Assembly: GCF_002307355.1 (NCBI RefSeq)
Contig: NZ_CP017481.1
Coordinates: forward strand, 1,054,001 to 1,118,000
Direction of reading: 5' to 3'
DNA: 64,000 bases
Source: Pectobacterium polaris
GTDB taxonomy: Bacteria > Pseudomonadota > Gammaproteobacteria > Enterobacterales > Enterobacteriaceae
In this document: piece after piece, positions 1 through 10,544 of the stretch
Layout: each line of letters opens with the position of its first letter
Numbering within the stretch: position 1 is the stretch's first letter
Notes under the pieces: generated by a model
The model's input: the letters and a program-made list of their open reading frames with translations, nothing else
The model's database searches: none
What the model was told of the DNA's origin: nothing
Translations under genes and position numbers: made by a program

Positions 1-912
1 CTCGGTCAGCTATTCTGCGATGATTCCGCACAGCAAATCGTGGACATGCTGGTCACCGAGTGCGAACGGGCGAACGTCACCCTCCGTCTGCGCAGTGAAG
101 TGACCTCGGTGGAGAAATCAGACGATTTGTTCACCGTCCAGCTAAGCAACGGCACATCATTCCAGAGCGCATCGTTAGTCGTTGCCTGCGGCGGCCTGTC
201 GATGCCCGGCCTAGGCGCGACGCCGTTCGGTTACCAGCTGGCCGCACAGTTCGGTATCAACGTGCTCCCAACTCGCGCTGCACTGGTACCCTTTACGCTG
301 CACAAACCGCTGCTCGAACAGCTGCAAACGCTCTCCGGCGTCTCGGTGCCGACTGTCGTCACCGCAGAAAACGGCGTAACGTTCCGTGAAAACATTCTGT
401 TTACGCACCGTGGGCTGTCTGGCCCCGCTATTTTGCAGATTTCGAGCTACTGGCAGGCTAGTGAATTCGTCACCATCAATCTGCTGCCTGACCGCGATCT
501 TACCCAGCTCATTAATGACGAGCGCGCCGCTCACCCGAACCAAAGCCTGAAAAACACGCTGGCACAGTGGCTACCTAAACGACTGGTTGAATGCCTACAG
601 GAGTTAGGACAACTGCCGGACGTCACGTTGAAACAGCTCAACAGCGCACAGCAAACGCAGATTGAACAGAGCCTGCAACAGTGGCGCGTGCAGCCAAACG
701 GTACGGAAGGTTATCGCACGGCCGAAGTCACCATCGGCGGCGTTGACACCCGCGCGCTGTCCTCCAAAACCATGGAAGCCAGCGCGGTGCCGGGGCTGTA
801 TTTCATCGGTGAAGTGGTCGATGTAACCGGCTGGCTCGGCGGCTATAACTTCCAATGGGCGTGGAGCTCAGCATGGGCGTGCGCGCAGGCGCTGCCTTTT
901 GTAAAAAGCTGA
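1..912 (+). CDS. yhiN: YhiN/HI0933-family flavoprotein, 3' part only
   Basis: The reading frame is open from base 1, so the window cuts the gene and the start lies upstream; an ATG at 40 is internal. The visible 303 residues match the C-terminal three quarters of the YhiN/HI0933 family of FAD/NAD(P)-binding aminoacetone-oxidase-like proteins. The lead-in reads GQLFCDDSAQQIVDML, and the C-terminal FAD contact region is GLYFIGEVVDVTGWLGGYNF. The N-terminal dinucleotide fold is missing because of the window edge. The physiological substrate of the family is not established. The gene stands alone, and no terminator is obvious behind it. Confidence 0.9.
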   Translation, partial: LGQLFCDDSAQQIVDMLVTECERANVTLRLRSEVTSVEKSDDLFTVQLSNGTSFQSASLVVACGGLSMPGLGATPFGYQLAAQFGINVLPTRAALVPFTLHKPLLEQLQTLSGVSVPTVVTAENGVTFRENILFTHRGLSGPAILQISSYWQASEFVTINLLPDRDLTQLINDERAAHPNQSLKNTLAQWLPKRLVECLQELGQLPDVTLKQLNSAQQTQIEQSLQQWRVQPNGTEGYRTAEVTIGGVDTRALSSKTMEASAVPGLYFIGEVVDVTGWLGGYNFQWAWSSAWACAQALPFVKS

Positions 913-954
913 TAGACATAGAATGGATGTAAGGCGAGCAAGGTAAACGGTTCA

Positions 955-1113
955 ATGTACCTTGCGAGCCTCAACAGCAGTCATCCTTCCAAAGTGGGTT
1001 ATGAAAGCCCTTCGCCATTCAGCCGCGAATACCGCCGTTTATTCGGCGTTCCAGCCAAGAAAGAGATTACCGCCCTGCGCGAGCAGACTTCCCCATCGGG
1101 TATGCGGTCATAA
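955..1113 (+). pseudogene. Degraded C-terminal remnant of an AraC-family regulator
   Basis: One frame from about 955 to the TAA at 1111-1113 reads VGYESPSPFSREYRRLFG from 994 onward. This is the second helix-turn-helix signature of AraC/XylS regulators (usual form GYES.SQFSREY.R.FG). The N-terminal ligand domain and first HTH are absent, and the residues before 994 do not fit the family, suggesting a small frameshift near 985-993 on top of a large 5' deletion. It lies directly before a cupin gene and a carboxymuconolactone-decarboxylase-like gene, a position where a local AraC regulator would be expected. It is probably a dead regulator of those genes. Confidence 0.65.
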
Positions 1114-1298
1114 CTTAAACCAATCCTCACCAAAACGTTCGCACAGACCCGCCTGATTGATGAGATAAACTCATAAAGGCTATCGATTTTCATTAATTAT
1201 CTTTCATACCAACTCTGCTAAATATCACTGGGGTAGTACAAAACTTAATTTCATAAATATCCGCCCCATTATTTCTTTTCCCTCTAACGGAGTTAGTG

Positions 1299-1784
1299 AT
1301 GAATTTTAAAACCTCTTCGATCGCTGGTGCATTTCTGTTCTCAGCCTTTGCTGTACCAACGGCTCTGGCGGCAGACGCCCAAATGACGATTTCTGAAAGT
1401 GGAAGCCGAGAGTTTATCCGCGCCCCGGACGCCAATTTCACCGGCAGAGCCTGGATTGATCCGCTATTCATCAAAGCGCAGTCGCCTCAGCGCACGACAG
1501 GCGCTTACGTATCCTTTGAGCCCGGCGCACGCGCGGCCTGGCATACCCACCCTCTAGGCCAGACGCTGGTGGTCACTTCTGGAACCGGCTGGGTTCAACA
1601 GTGGGGCGGGGAGAAAAAAGTGATCAACGCAGGTGACGTGGTTTCCTGCCCACCGGGCGTGAAGCACTGGCACGGCGCGACCGCAACAACCGGAATGGTG
1701 CATCTTGCGATTCAGGAAAGCGACGCTGAAGGGAAAAACGTTCAGTGGATGGAGAAGGTTTCCGACGAGCAGTACGGACATTAA
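1299..1784 (+). CDS. Secreted single-domain cupin protein
   Basis: 161 residues. An N-terminal signal peptide (hydrophobic segment about residues 5-22, cleavage near ALAADA) is followed by one cupin barrel. Cupin motif 1 is visible as [17 protein letters not shown] with the metal-binding HxH; motif 2 includes PGVKHWHGA, where His takes the usual metal position. The family includes YhhW/quercetinase-like and carboxymuconolactone-associated cupins; the substrate is unknown. A GTG at 1296 is in frame, but the ATG at 1299 has better spacing to the GGAG at 1289-1292. The next gene starts 10 nt after this stop with its own AAGGAG, so the two probably form an operon acting in the cell envelope. Confidence 0.85.
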   Translation: MNFKTSSIAGAFLFSAFAVPTALAADAQMTISESGSREFIRAPDANFTGRAWIDPLFIKAQSPQRTTGAYVSFEPGARAAWHTHPLGQTLVVTSGTGWVQQWGGEKKVINAGDVVSCPPGVKHWHGATATTGMVHLAIQESDAEGKNVQWMEKVSDEQYGH

Positions 1785-1794
1785 GGAGAACGCG

Positions 1795-2577
1795 ATGAAA
1801 AAAACATCCCTTTCACTGATCGCCGCCGCGTTTTTCCTGTCTGGTTGCGCGACACAAGGGCAGCATACTTTCCCTGCTCAACCAGACGTTAATACTGCCG
1901 TTCGCACAGCGGCACCCGCCATGAGCGCTTATACACAAAAGCTGACCGATGGCGAGCTTTGGCAGCGACAGCAGCTCTCCGCCCGCGATCGTAGTCTGGT
2001 CACTCTCGCCGCGCTTGTTACCCGCGACAATACCACCCTTCTACCTCATTACCTGAATGTGGCGCTGGATAATGGCGTGAAGCCGTCCGAAATTTCAGAG
2101 CTGCTTACGCATCTGGCGTTTTATGCTGGCTGGCCTAACGCATCCTCAGCTGCGGTGGTCACAAGCAGCGTGTTTGCCAGCCGGGGGATCCGCTCAGAGC
2201 AGCTTCCGGGTATTGACGTCACACTGCTTCAAATTGATGAAGCTGCCGAAGCCCGACGCGTCAAGCTCGCATCAGAAAGCCTGGGCAATCTGGCGCCTGG
2301 CGTGGAGAAGTACACCACTGAGGCCCTTTTCCGCGATCTGTGGCTGCGGCCGGGGCTGGCTCCACGAGACCGTAGCTTGATCACGGTCAGTTCACTCATC
2401 ACTGAGGGCCAGTCAGCCCAACTGCCTTACCACCTGAACCGGGCAATGGATAGTGGGCTCACCAAAGAGCAGGCTTCTGAAACGCTTACCCAGTTGGCCT
2501 TTATTGCTGGCTGGCCGAAAGTGTTTGCCGCATTACCGGTATTTAAAGAGGTCATCACGTCCCGTAACGGAAATTGA
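1795..2577 (+). CDS. Carboxymuconolactone decarboxylase-family lipoprotein
   Basis: 260 residues. The start at 1795 (MKKTSLSLIAAAFFLSGCATQG) is chosen because it follows AAGGAG and opens with a lipoprotein signal with lipobox LSGC. Two tandem CMD repeats follow: ARDRSLVTLAALV...LLTHLAFYAGWPNA around residues 65-120, and PRDRSLITVSSLI...LTQLAFIAGWPKV around 200-250. The CxxC cysteines of AhpD-type peroxidase partners are missing from both repeats, so this is closer to the gamma-carboxymuconolactone decarboxylase type. A surface-anchored, two-domain version paired with a secreted cupin suggests periplasmic handling of a small organic acid or aldehyde. That is inference. Confidence 0.85.
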   Translation: MKKTSLSLIAAAFFLSGCATQGQHTFPAQPDVNTAVRTAAPAMSAYTQKLTDGELWQRQQLSARDRSLVTLAALVTRDNTTLLPHYLNVALDNGVKPSEISELLTHLAFYAGWPNASSAAVVTSSVFASRGIRSEQLPGIDVTLLQIDEAAEARRVKLASESLGNLAPGVEKYTTEALFRDLWLRPGLAPRDRSLITVSSLITEGQSAQLPYHLNRAMDSGLTKEQASETLTQLAFIAGWPKVFAALPVFKEVITSRNGN

Positions 2578-2589
2578 TGATCGCAAGAT

Positions 2590-2610
2590 GCCCTGTGTAA
2601 TGCACAGGGC
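2590..2610. terminator. Hairpin after the CMD gene
   Basis: Perfect 8-bp inverted repeat GCCCTGTG / CACAGGGC with a 5-nt loop, 12 bases after the stop codon. No T-run follows, so it may be a weak terminator or an mRNA 3' end stabiliser. Confidence 0.4.
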
Positions 2611-2788
2611 AACATTCAGCTCGTGTGAACAGTAATCCAACCCCCGCTTATTCAGGCTACAAACTTTATTGTCGCCGAATCTCTTTCAGCAAATAACCAC
2701 TATAATAATCTCTATTCAGCACTCTCCTTTGATTCACGGAGAAAAGGACGTCTCTACATAGGCCTCTGCTGCCAGACAGGAGATGTGG

Positions 2789-4390
2789 ATGAGCACCAGA
2801 CGTAGCGAACATAAAATCAACATATTGCTGTTACTGGTTGCAGGCATGCTGCCACTGCTGCTTGGATTATTGTTCACTTTTGTTGAGTCCAGATTAATGG
2901 TAAAGCGCGATTTGGAATCCACTGCGCAAATCGCAATGAATCATGCCGAGAATATTTCGACACAGGCATGGCAGATGGTAGATCGCCTCCAGCGCTTTCA
3001 TGGTCAGCCCTGCGACGTCATCGGCGATGAACTGCAACGTCTTGGTTCGGTCTTTTCTTACTTCCGCGCTATCGGCGTTATCCATAATACCGACGTCTAT
3101 TGCTCTTCAACATTTGGCAGCACGCTGACGCCACTCAGCCGCGTCATTCAACAGCCGCTACCAGAGACCTATTCTGAACGCTGGAGCCTGTCGATTGCCG
3201 GTTCAGACAACGTGAAAGAACGCCCGGCGCTGATCTTCGTCCAGATGCCTCCTACGGGATACGGCGCTTACGCCATGGTCGATGCGCAATATCTGATCGA
3301 CCTCATGACTGCGATTAGCAAGATTCGCGGCTATCAACTTATCCTGCAAATGGATAACGGTCACCCGATTCAAACGGGCCCAACCATTACGCCCCATAGA
3401 AGCCTATTTTCTACCTCTGCGCTTGAAATCAAGTCGAGCCGCTTTCCGCTTACTCTCAATGTTACTGCCCCCGCCACCCAAGAAATCACCAACTGGAAGC
3501 AGGCATTTTTCACGTTTCTGCCACTGGCCATTATTCTCTCTCTGCTTTTCACTACGGCGATGTGGTACTGGCAAAAACGTAAGTTATTCTTCCGCGAAGA
3601 AATCCGTAAGGGCATCGCTAACGGCGAATTTTCCGTCTATTACCAGCCGATCTATGACACGGAATCACGAGCCTGTACCGGAGTAGAAACGCTACTACGC
3701 TGGCGACGTAGCGATGGGCAGTGGATTAGACCCGATATATTTATCTCTGCCGCCGAAGCAGAAAGTATGATCATTCCCATCACTCGGCATTTATTTGATC
3801 TGGTGGCATCAGATATCGCCAGTTGGCAGGTAAAACCGGGATTCCATCTGGGGCTCAACGTTGCAGCAGAGCATTTGCATCACCCGAGTTTCGTCTCAGA
3901 CGTACACCGCTTCGCAGAGAAAGTCGCCGCTCATTCATTAAGCATTACGCTGGAACTGACAGAACGTAACCTCATCAGCAACGGTCCTGAAATCATACAG
4001 CGCCTGCATCAGCTGCGTGAAGATGGCTTTATGATTGCCATTGATGACTTCGGCACCGGGCATTGTTCACTTTCTTACCTGCAAAATTTTCCACTGGATT
4101 GCCTGAAAATAGATCAGGGATTCGTCGGCGCGGTTTCATCACCAGATGAAGAAGCTCCTATTCTTGATGCCATTATTGCTTTAAGCCATCGCATCAAGCT
4201 TCAATCCGTCGCGGAAGGTGTGGAAACCGAACAACAGCTCATGTATTTACAACGGCGCGGCGTCAAATATATACAGGGATTCCTTTATGCCAAGCCAATG
4301 GACAATGAATCGTTGCTGGTCTGGCTTCACTATAATGGCAATAAATCGATTGAGAGCTTTATAAATAAAAACAAAGAAGGGAAAAAGTAG
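2789..4390 (+). CDS. Membrane-bound c-di-GMP phosphodiesterase (CSS-motif sensor + EAL)
   Basis: 533 residues. Topology: TM helix about residues 12-34, a periplasmic sensor of about 210 residues with paired cysteines (QPCDV and YCSS, the CSS-motif redox domain of PdeB/PdeC-type proteins), a second TM at about 240-262, then a cytoplasmic EAL domain. EAL residues visible: ETLLRW (ExLxR signature with T in the middle), LNVAAEHL, LELTER, IDDFGTG, LKIDQGFV, AEGVET and QGFLYAKPM. All positions normally needed for metal and c-di-GMP binding seem present, so it is probably active. The ATG at 2783 abuts AGGAG; the ATG at 2789 has normal spacing and is preferred. No GGDEF domain. Likely role: lowering c-di-GMP in response to periplasmic redox state. 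Confidence 0.88.
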   Translation: MSTRRSEHKINILLLLVAGMLPLLLGLLFTFVESRLMVKRDLESTAQIAMNHAENISTQAWQMVDRLQRFHGQPCDVIGDELQRLGSVFSYFRAIGVIHNTDVYCSSTFGSTLTPLSRVIQQPLPETYSERWSLSIAGSDNVKERPALIFVQMPPTGYGAYAMVDAQYLIDLMTAISKIRGYQLILQMDNGHPIQTGPTITPHRSLFSTSALEIKSSRFPLTLNVTAPATQEITNWKQAFFTFLPLAIILSLLFTTAMWYWQKRKLFFREEIRKGIANGEFSVYYQPIYDTESRACTGVETLLRWRRSDGQWIRPDIFISAAEAESMIIPITRHLFDLVASDIASWQVKPGFHLGLNVAAEHLHHPSFVSDVHRFAEKVAAHSLSITLELTERNLISNGPEIIQRLHQLREDGFMIAIDDFGTGHCSLSYLQNFPLDCLKIDQGFVGAVSSPDEEAPILDAIIALSHRIKLQSVAEGVETEQQLMYLQRRGVKYIQGFLYAKPMDNESLLVWLHYNGNKSIESFINKNKEGKK

Positions 4391-4436
4391 TAATAACCGG
4401 CAGAAACTTGTCCACCGGTATTCAATAATCGGCAAA

Positions 4437-4967
4437 TCAGAAACGGTAACCGACGCCAATATTAAAGCTATCTATACGCGTTTCATAAATCTTCGTGCCT
4501 TCATAGCCAATATCAATCGCCCAGTTTGCTACTGGTGTGATTTGAATACCGGCACCGTAAGCAAAGCGCGTTTCCTTCTCACTACCAGAATCAGCAAAAG
4601 CACCGTAATCGTATTTCCAATCCACTTTGCCATGACCAATGCCCGCCAGGCCATAAACACTGACGACATCATTAAAACGGTAAGATGGCCCAGCCATCAA
4701 GGAGTAGTATTTAATTTTAGTCGTATCGTTGGAGTTGAAGTCACGATCATAATAATCTTCTTTTGCTCCCAGATAAGTGAAAGAGCCGATAATACCAAGT
4801 GCAGAATCGCCCTGATAATGATATTTGGCCGTAATCCCTTTTGGATCTTTAAAGTCATCGATTTTCGCCTGAGCATAACCCAAAGACACCGTTTGTGTCG
4901 CCTGAGCAGCAGACATTCCCATGGCACAAGCAATCAAAGTGGAGAGTAGCAGTGTTGTTTTTTTCAT
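4437..4967 (-). CDS. Ail/OmpX/Lom-family outer membrane beta-barrel protein
   Basis: 176 residues from the ATG at 4967, where a clear signal peptide begins (MKKTTLLLSTLIACAMGMSAAQA). The mature protein alternates hydrophobic strands typical of an eight-stranded barrel, with SLMAGPSYRFNDVVSVYGLAG, FAYGAGIQ and the terminal aromatic NIGVGYRF expected by the BAM complex. Ail/OmpX relatives mediate serum resistance, adhesion or envelope stress responses; which applies here cannot be read from sequence. Convergent with the EAL gene. The 450-bp upstream region is very AT-rich and repetitive (see repeat entry), which fits silencing or horizontal origin. Confidence 0.85.
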   Translation of the reverse strand: MKKTTLLLSTLIACAMGMSAAQATQTVSLGYAQAKIDDFKDPKGITAKYHYQGDSALGIIGSFTYLGAKEDYYDRDFNSNDTTKIKYYSLMAGPSYRFNDVVSVYGLAGIGHGKVDWKYDYGAFADSGSEKETRFAYGAGIQITPVANWAIDIGYEGTKIYETRIDSFNIGVGYRF

Positions 4968-5288
4968 GATCGAAACATCTTCCATATTTGAATAAAAAGA
5001 CGGTTTCAACAGAGCGAATATATAAGTATCGCGAATGTTGCCCGCACATAAACTTACATTTAAATACAGAGAGGTAAAGTCAGTATTATTTTTAAACAAC
5101 TGAGATTTATTTCAAAAAAAACCATTAAAAAACAAAAATATAGATATTATTATTGATAATTAACGCGCGATTTTTCACGATATTTTTGGGAAGATTCCGA
5201 ACTGAATATAAAGGGAATGAGGAAATTTTCGACGCCAAAGAATATTGAAATAAACCCTAGGTTTATAAAGGTTTCTTACAATCGGCTA

Positions 5289-5358
5289 TTTTTTAAACGA
5301 AACGTTTTTTAAGTGAGACTATTTTTTAAACAGATAGTGTTTTTTTAAACACATAGTG
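5289..5358. repeat. Four phased TTTTTTAA repeats in an AT-rich gap
   Basis: Within the gene-free, AT-rich stretch 4968-5417, the motif TTTTTTAA(A/G) occurs at 5289, 5305, 5322 and 5341, spaced 16, 17 and 19 nt. The last two copies extend to an 18-bp direct repeat, TTTTTTAAACAGATAGTG and TTTTTTAAACACATAGTG, with one difference. The stretch lies upstream of the ail-like gene and next to the 3' end of tRNA-Pro. I see no ORF in it. It could be an H-NS-type curved region or a regulator array. Confidence 0.6.
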
Positions 5359-5417
5359 TGAGCAGACGATAATTAAAACAGGAGAAAAGCTGAGAATGAT
5401 TCACTGAAGGAGGGTGG

Positions 5418-5494
5418 TGGTCGGCGAGAGAGGATTCGAACCTCCGACCCACTGGTCCCAAACCAGTTGCGCTACCAAGCTGCGCTACTCGCCG
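5418..5494 (-). tRNA. proM: tRNA-Pro (anticodon TGG)
   Basis: 77 nt on the minus strand including an encoded CCA (TGG at 5418-5420). The acceptor stem CGGCGAG pairs across 5422-5428 and 5488-5494, the T arm contains GGTTCGAATCC, and the anticodon loop TTTGGGA carries TGG at 5458-5460. By recall it is practically identical to E. coli proM. In E. coli the tRNA next to eptB is proK (CGG), so the occupant of this site differs or has switched isoacceptor. Confidence 0.97.
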
Positions 5495-5505
5495 AATGCG
5501 GGCGC

Positions 5506-5534
5506 ATATTACTGCTACCTTATTAGAGCGTCAA
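5506..5534 (-). promoter_or_regulatory. tRNA-Pro promoter
   Basis: On the minus strand, TTGACG (5529-5534), a 17-nt spacer, TAATAT (5506-5511), then a G+C-rich discriminator before the mature tRNA. The pattern is typical of stringently controlled stable-RNA promoters. Confidence 0.75.
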
Positions 5535-5625
5535 TACCTTTTTAGCAAAAGGATTTCAGCTGCCGTTAAAGTGTCCATCTCTTGTATTTACAGCCTGAAA
5601 CCGACGTCCTTGTCCGTGATTCATG

Positions 5626-7305
5626 TCAATTAGCTGGTTTCTGGCACCAGTTATTTTTAGGGTTAATACCGCCGTCAGGCGATGTGTATCCCACACATCC
5701 AAGAATTGTATCAAACAGCTCTTCATGGCGATGTGTTTTGCCAACGCGCTGCTGAGCTTTCAACTGCTCGAACGCATGCTGATTATCGGCGTCAGCCAGA
5801 AACTTATCCGATGTCCAAACCATCATCGGTGAACGGAACTGTTCAGGCGGTGCCATCTGACGCGGCGTGCCGTGCAGATGATAGTTATCATCGATAGATT
5901 CACCGTGATCGGAGGCATAAAACACAATCGCTTTCTTATCCCGCACCTGGTCGATCACGCTATCAATAAAGCTATCGGTATAGAGCACGCTATTATCGAA
6001 AGCATTAATCAACTGCTCACGCGTACAGGAGGCATCAACACCCATACATTCTGGCTGATAGCGCGCATAGCTGCGGGGATATCGCATGGAATACAGGTAG
6101 TGAGAACCTTTGGTATGCAGCACAATCAAGTGTTTACCTTTGGGGTAGCGTGCCAGCGATTCCTTAACTTCATCGACCAGCAACATATCCTGCACCGACT
6201 TGCCGTCATTGTGTTTCTCTGACGCAATCATTTCACGGAAAGAATAGTTGTTTGCCTCGATGCTATTGTAAAACCATACCTCACTTTGCATAGCAAACAG
6301 CTCAGAGGTAAAGCCCAGCTCTTTCAGTACGGAAAAGATATTCCGTTCTTTCAGCGTTCGCTGCGGGTTGTCTTCCGTACCGCCTTCTCGCACAAACATA
6401 CAGCGCATGGAAAGCTTGGTTGAGGTATCACACGACTGACCACGGAATGCGACCAGGTTTTTTTCTTTTGATAGCTTCGGCGTCGTGTCTCGCTCGTAGC
6501 CTAACAGCCCCATATGATCCCAGCGGGTTGTTTCGCCGATAATGAAAACCACGTAGGTATCGTCAATGCCTTTCGGCGGGACATAGGTAAAATGCTGAGC
6601 TGGATCGAAAAGATTGGAGGAATCCTGGTTCTCGTCATACTTGGTATATGCAAATAATCCTAATGCAGACAACCAGTTAGAAGGCAGATACGAGTGCGCC
6701 ACTACCCCCCCATAGCTGGGCAAATCCACATTGGATTCTCGCTCGGACACTGACTGAACGTTGTCCATATAGCGAAGCGGCATCCAAACCAGTGCAACGA
6801 CAGCGACAAGAACCAGAAGAGGAATCAAACGCTTTCCCGGTGATTTAAGCTGTTCGATCAGCGTATGACGCAGCGAATTTTTCCAGATCAAAAATAGTGG
6901 CAGCGCACTCACCACCAGCATCCACAGGAAAAAACGAAAACCAATAACTTCTTTAGAAAGATCAATATCCGTAGTCATGACCGCCGCAATAATGCCATAG
7001 CCAATTACGACATTAAAAAACGTCATGTAATAGCTGGCGGCAACGGAAATCAGCACCAAGAGAGAAGCGACTATCCGATAAAAACGACGTCCCCCGAGTG
7101 AAATAATCCTCATCAGGAAAAAGGTAAATAAGATACTCGCGGTCAATTCGACAAGAGCGGGAATAAACGTTGGAACCTGGCTACCAGCAGAGAGTGAAAA
7201 ATAATCAAACCGGCGATAATACACTGAGATATTGAGAAAAAGACCAATATAGACTGCCAGGACAAACGATAATCTGGGTTGCGAAAAAGATGCTACAAAC
7301 TTCAT
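5626..7305 (-). CDS. eptB: Kdo2-lipid A phosphoethanolamine 7''-transferase
   Basis: 559 residues. It matches EptB (YhjW) along its length: N-terminal TM helices in about the first 170 residues, containing SYYMTFFNVVIGYGIIAAVM and TTDIDLSKEVIGF, followed by a periplasmic sulfatase-fold domain. The nucleophile threonine motif is GETTRWDHMG, with metal-site residues in FYASDHGES and the late histidine in HLHGTPR. EptB transfers phosphoethanolamine from phosphatidylethanolamine to the outer Kdo of LPS, lowering surface charge and altering polymyxin sensitivity. The neighbour is tRNA-Pro, as in E. coli (eptB-proK). Single-gene unit on the minus strand. Confidence 0.95.
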   Translation of the reverse strand: MKFVASFSQPRLSFVLAVYIGLFLNISVYYRRFDYFSLSAGSQVPTFIPALVELTASILFTFFLMRIISLGGRRFYRIVASLLVLISVAASYYMTFFNVVIGYGIIAAVMTTDIDLSKEVIGFRFFLWMLVVSALPLFLIWKNSLRHTLIEQLKSPGKRLIPLLVLVAVVALVWMPLRYMDNVQSVSERESNVDLPSYGGVVAHSYLPSNWLSALGLFAYTKYDENQDSSNLFDPAQHFTYVPPKGIDDTYVVFIIGETTRWDHMGLLGYERDTTPKLSKEKNLVAFRGQSCDTSTKLSMRCMFVREGGTEDNPQRTLKERNIFSVLKELGFTSELFAMQSEVWFYNSIEANNYSFREMIASEKHNDGKSVQDMLLVDEVKESLARYPKGKHLIVLHTKGSHYLYSMRYPRSYARYQPECMGVDASCTREQLINAFDNSVLYTDSFIDSVIDQVRDKKAIVFYASDHGESIDDNYHLHGTPRQMAPPEQFRSPMMVWTSDKFLADADNQHAFEQLKAQQRVGKTHRHEELFDTILGCVGYTSPDGGINPKNNWCQKPAN

Positions 7306-7560
7306 TATGACAAGTGCTCCAACAAACCTTTCTTATTATCTGAAGATATACGACAACATCCGTATGCCTGAGTTCAATGGAAATAATCAGGCTATCAGGC
7401 ATTTCTATATCGCAAAACAGCAAATAGGCTTAGAACTTTAATTCGTAAATTTTACTTATGATTAAGTAGAGAGAACAGAAAAAAATTGTCCTTTTATGTG
7501 AATGAATCCACGAAAAAATAAAAGATGCGATCCCAATCGATTCTGAAAAATCATCACCGC

Positions 7561-10197
<2,637 letters not shown>

Positions 10198-10250
10198 CGC
10201 CTCTTTCAGTATGATGCCCAGTCATTTTATTTCCTGTGGAGTAGCACATT

Positions 10251-10526
10251 ATGGCACGCGTAACTGTTCAAGACGCTGTAGAGAAAATTGGTAACCGTTT
10301 TGATCTGGTGTTGGTGGCTGCTCGTCGCGCCCGTCAAATCCAGACTGGCGGCAAAGATCCGCTGGTTCCTGAAGAAAACGATAAGTACACCGTGATCGCA
10401 CTGCGTGAAATCGAAGAAGGTCTGATCAACAACCAGATTCTGGATGTTCGTGACCGTCAGGAACAGCAAGAGCAGGAAGCCGCAGAGATTCAGGCGGTCA
10501 CCGCGATTGCTGAAGGCCGTCGTTAA
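10251..10526 (+). CDS. rpoZ: RNA polymerase omega subunit
   Basis: 91 residues, same length as E. coli RpoZ and almost identical at the N-terminus ([20 protein letters not shown]), with the conserved [19 protein letters not shown]. Omega wraps the C-terminus of beta-prime and forms one of the two ppGpp sites on RNA polymerase. That fits its place 18 nt upstream of spoT in the same transcript. Confidence 0.98.
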   Translation: MARVTVQDAVEKIGNRFDLVLVAARRARQIQTGGKDPLVPEENDKYTVIALREIEEGLINNQILDVRDRQEQQEQEAAEIQAVTAIAEGRR

Positions 10527-10544
10527 TCACACCACGAGTCGCCC

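Noticed and set aside
962..1193. ORFs at 962-1156 (+) and 999-1193 (-)
   Set aside because: They overlap the AraC remnant in the wrong frame or strand and lack protein features.
5418..5440. Possible integration att site at the 3' end of tRNA-Pro
   Set aside because: No second copy of the tRNA 3' end and no integrase gene could be seen in the window.
7306..7560. Search for a small gene between ligB and eptB
   Set aside because: 255 bp of AT-rich sequence without a start, ribosome site and plausible peptide together.
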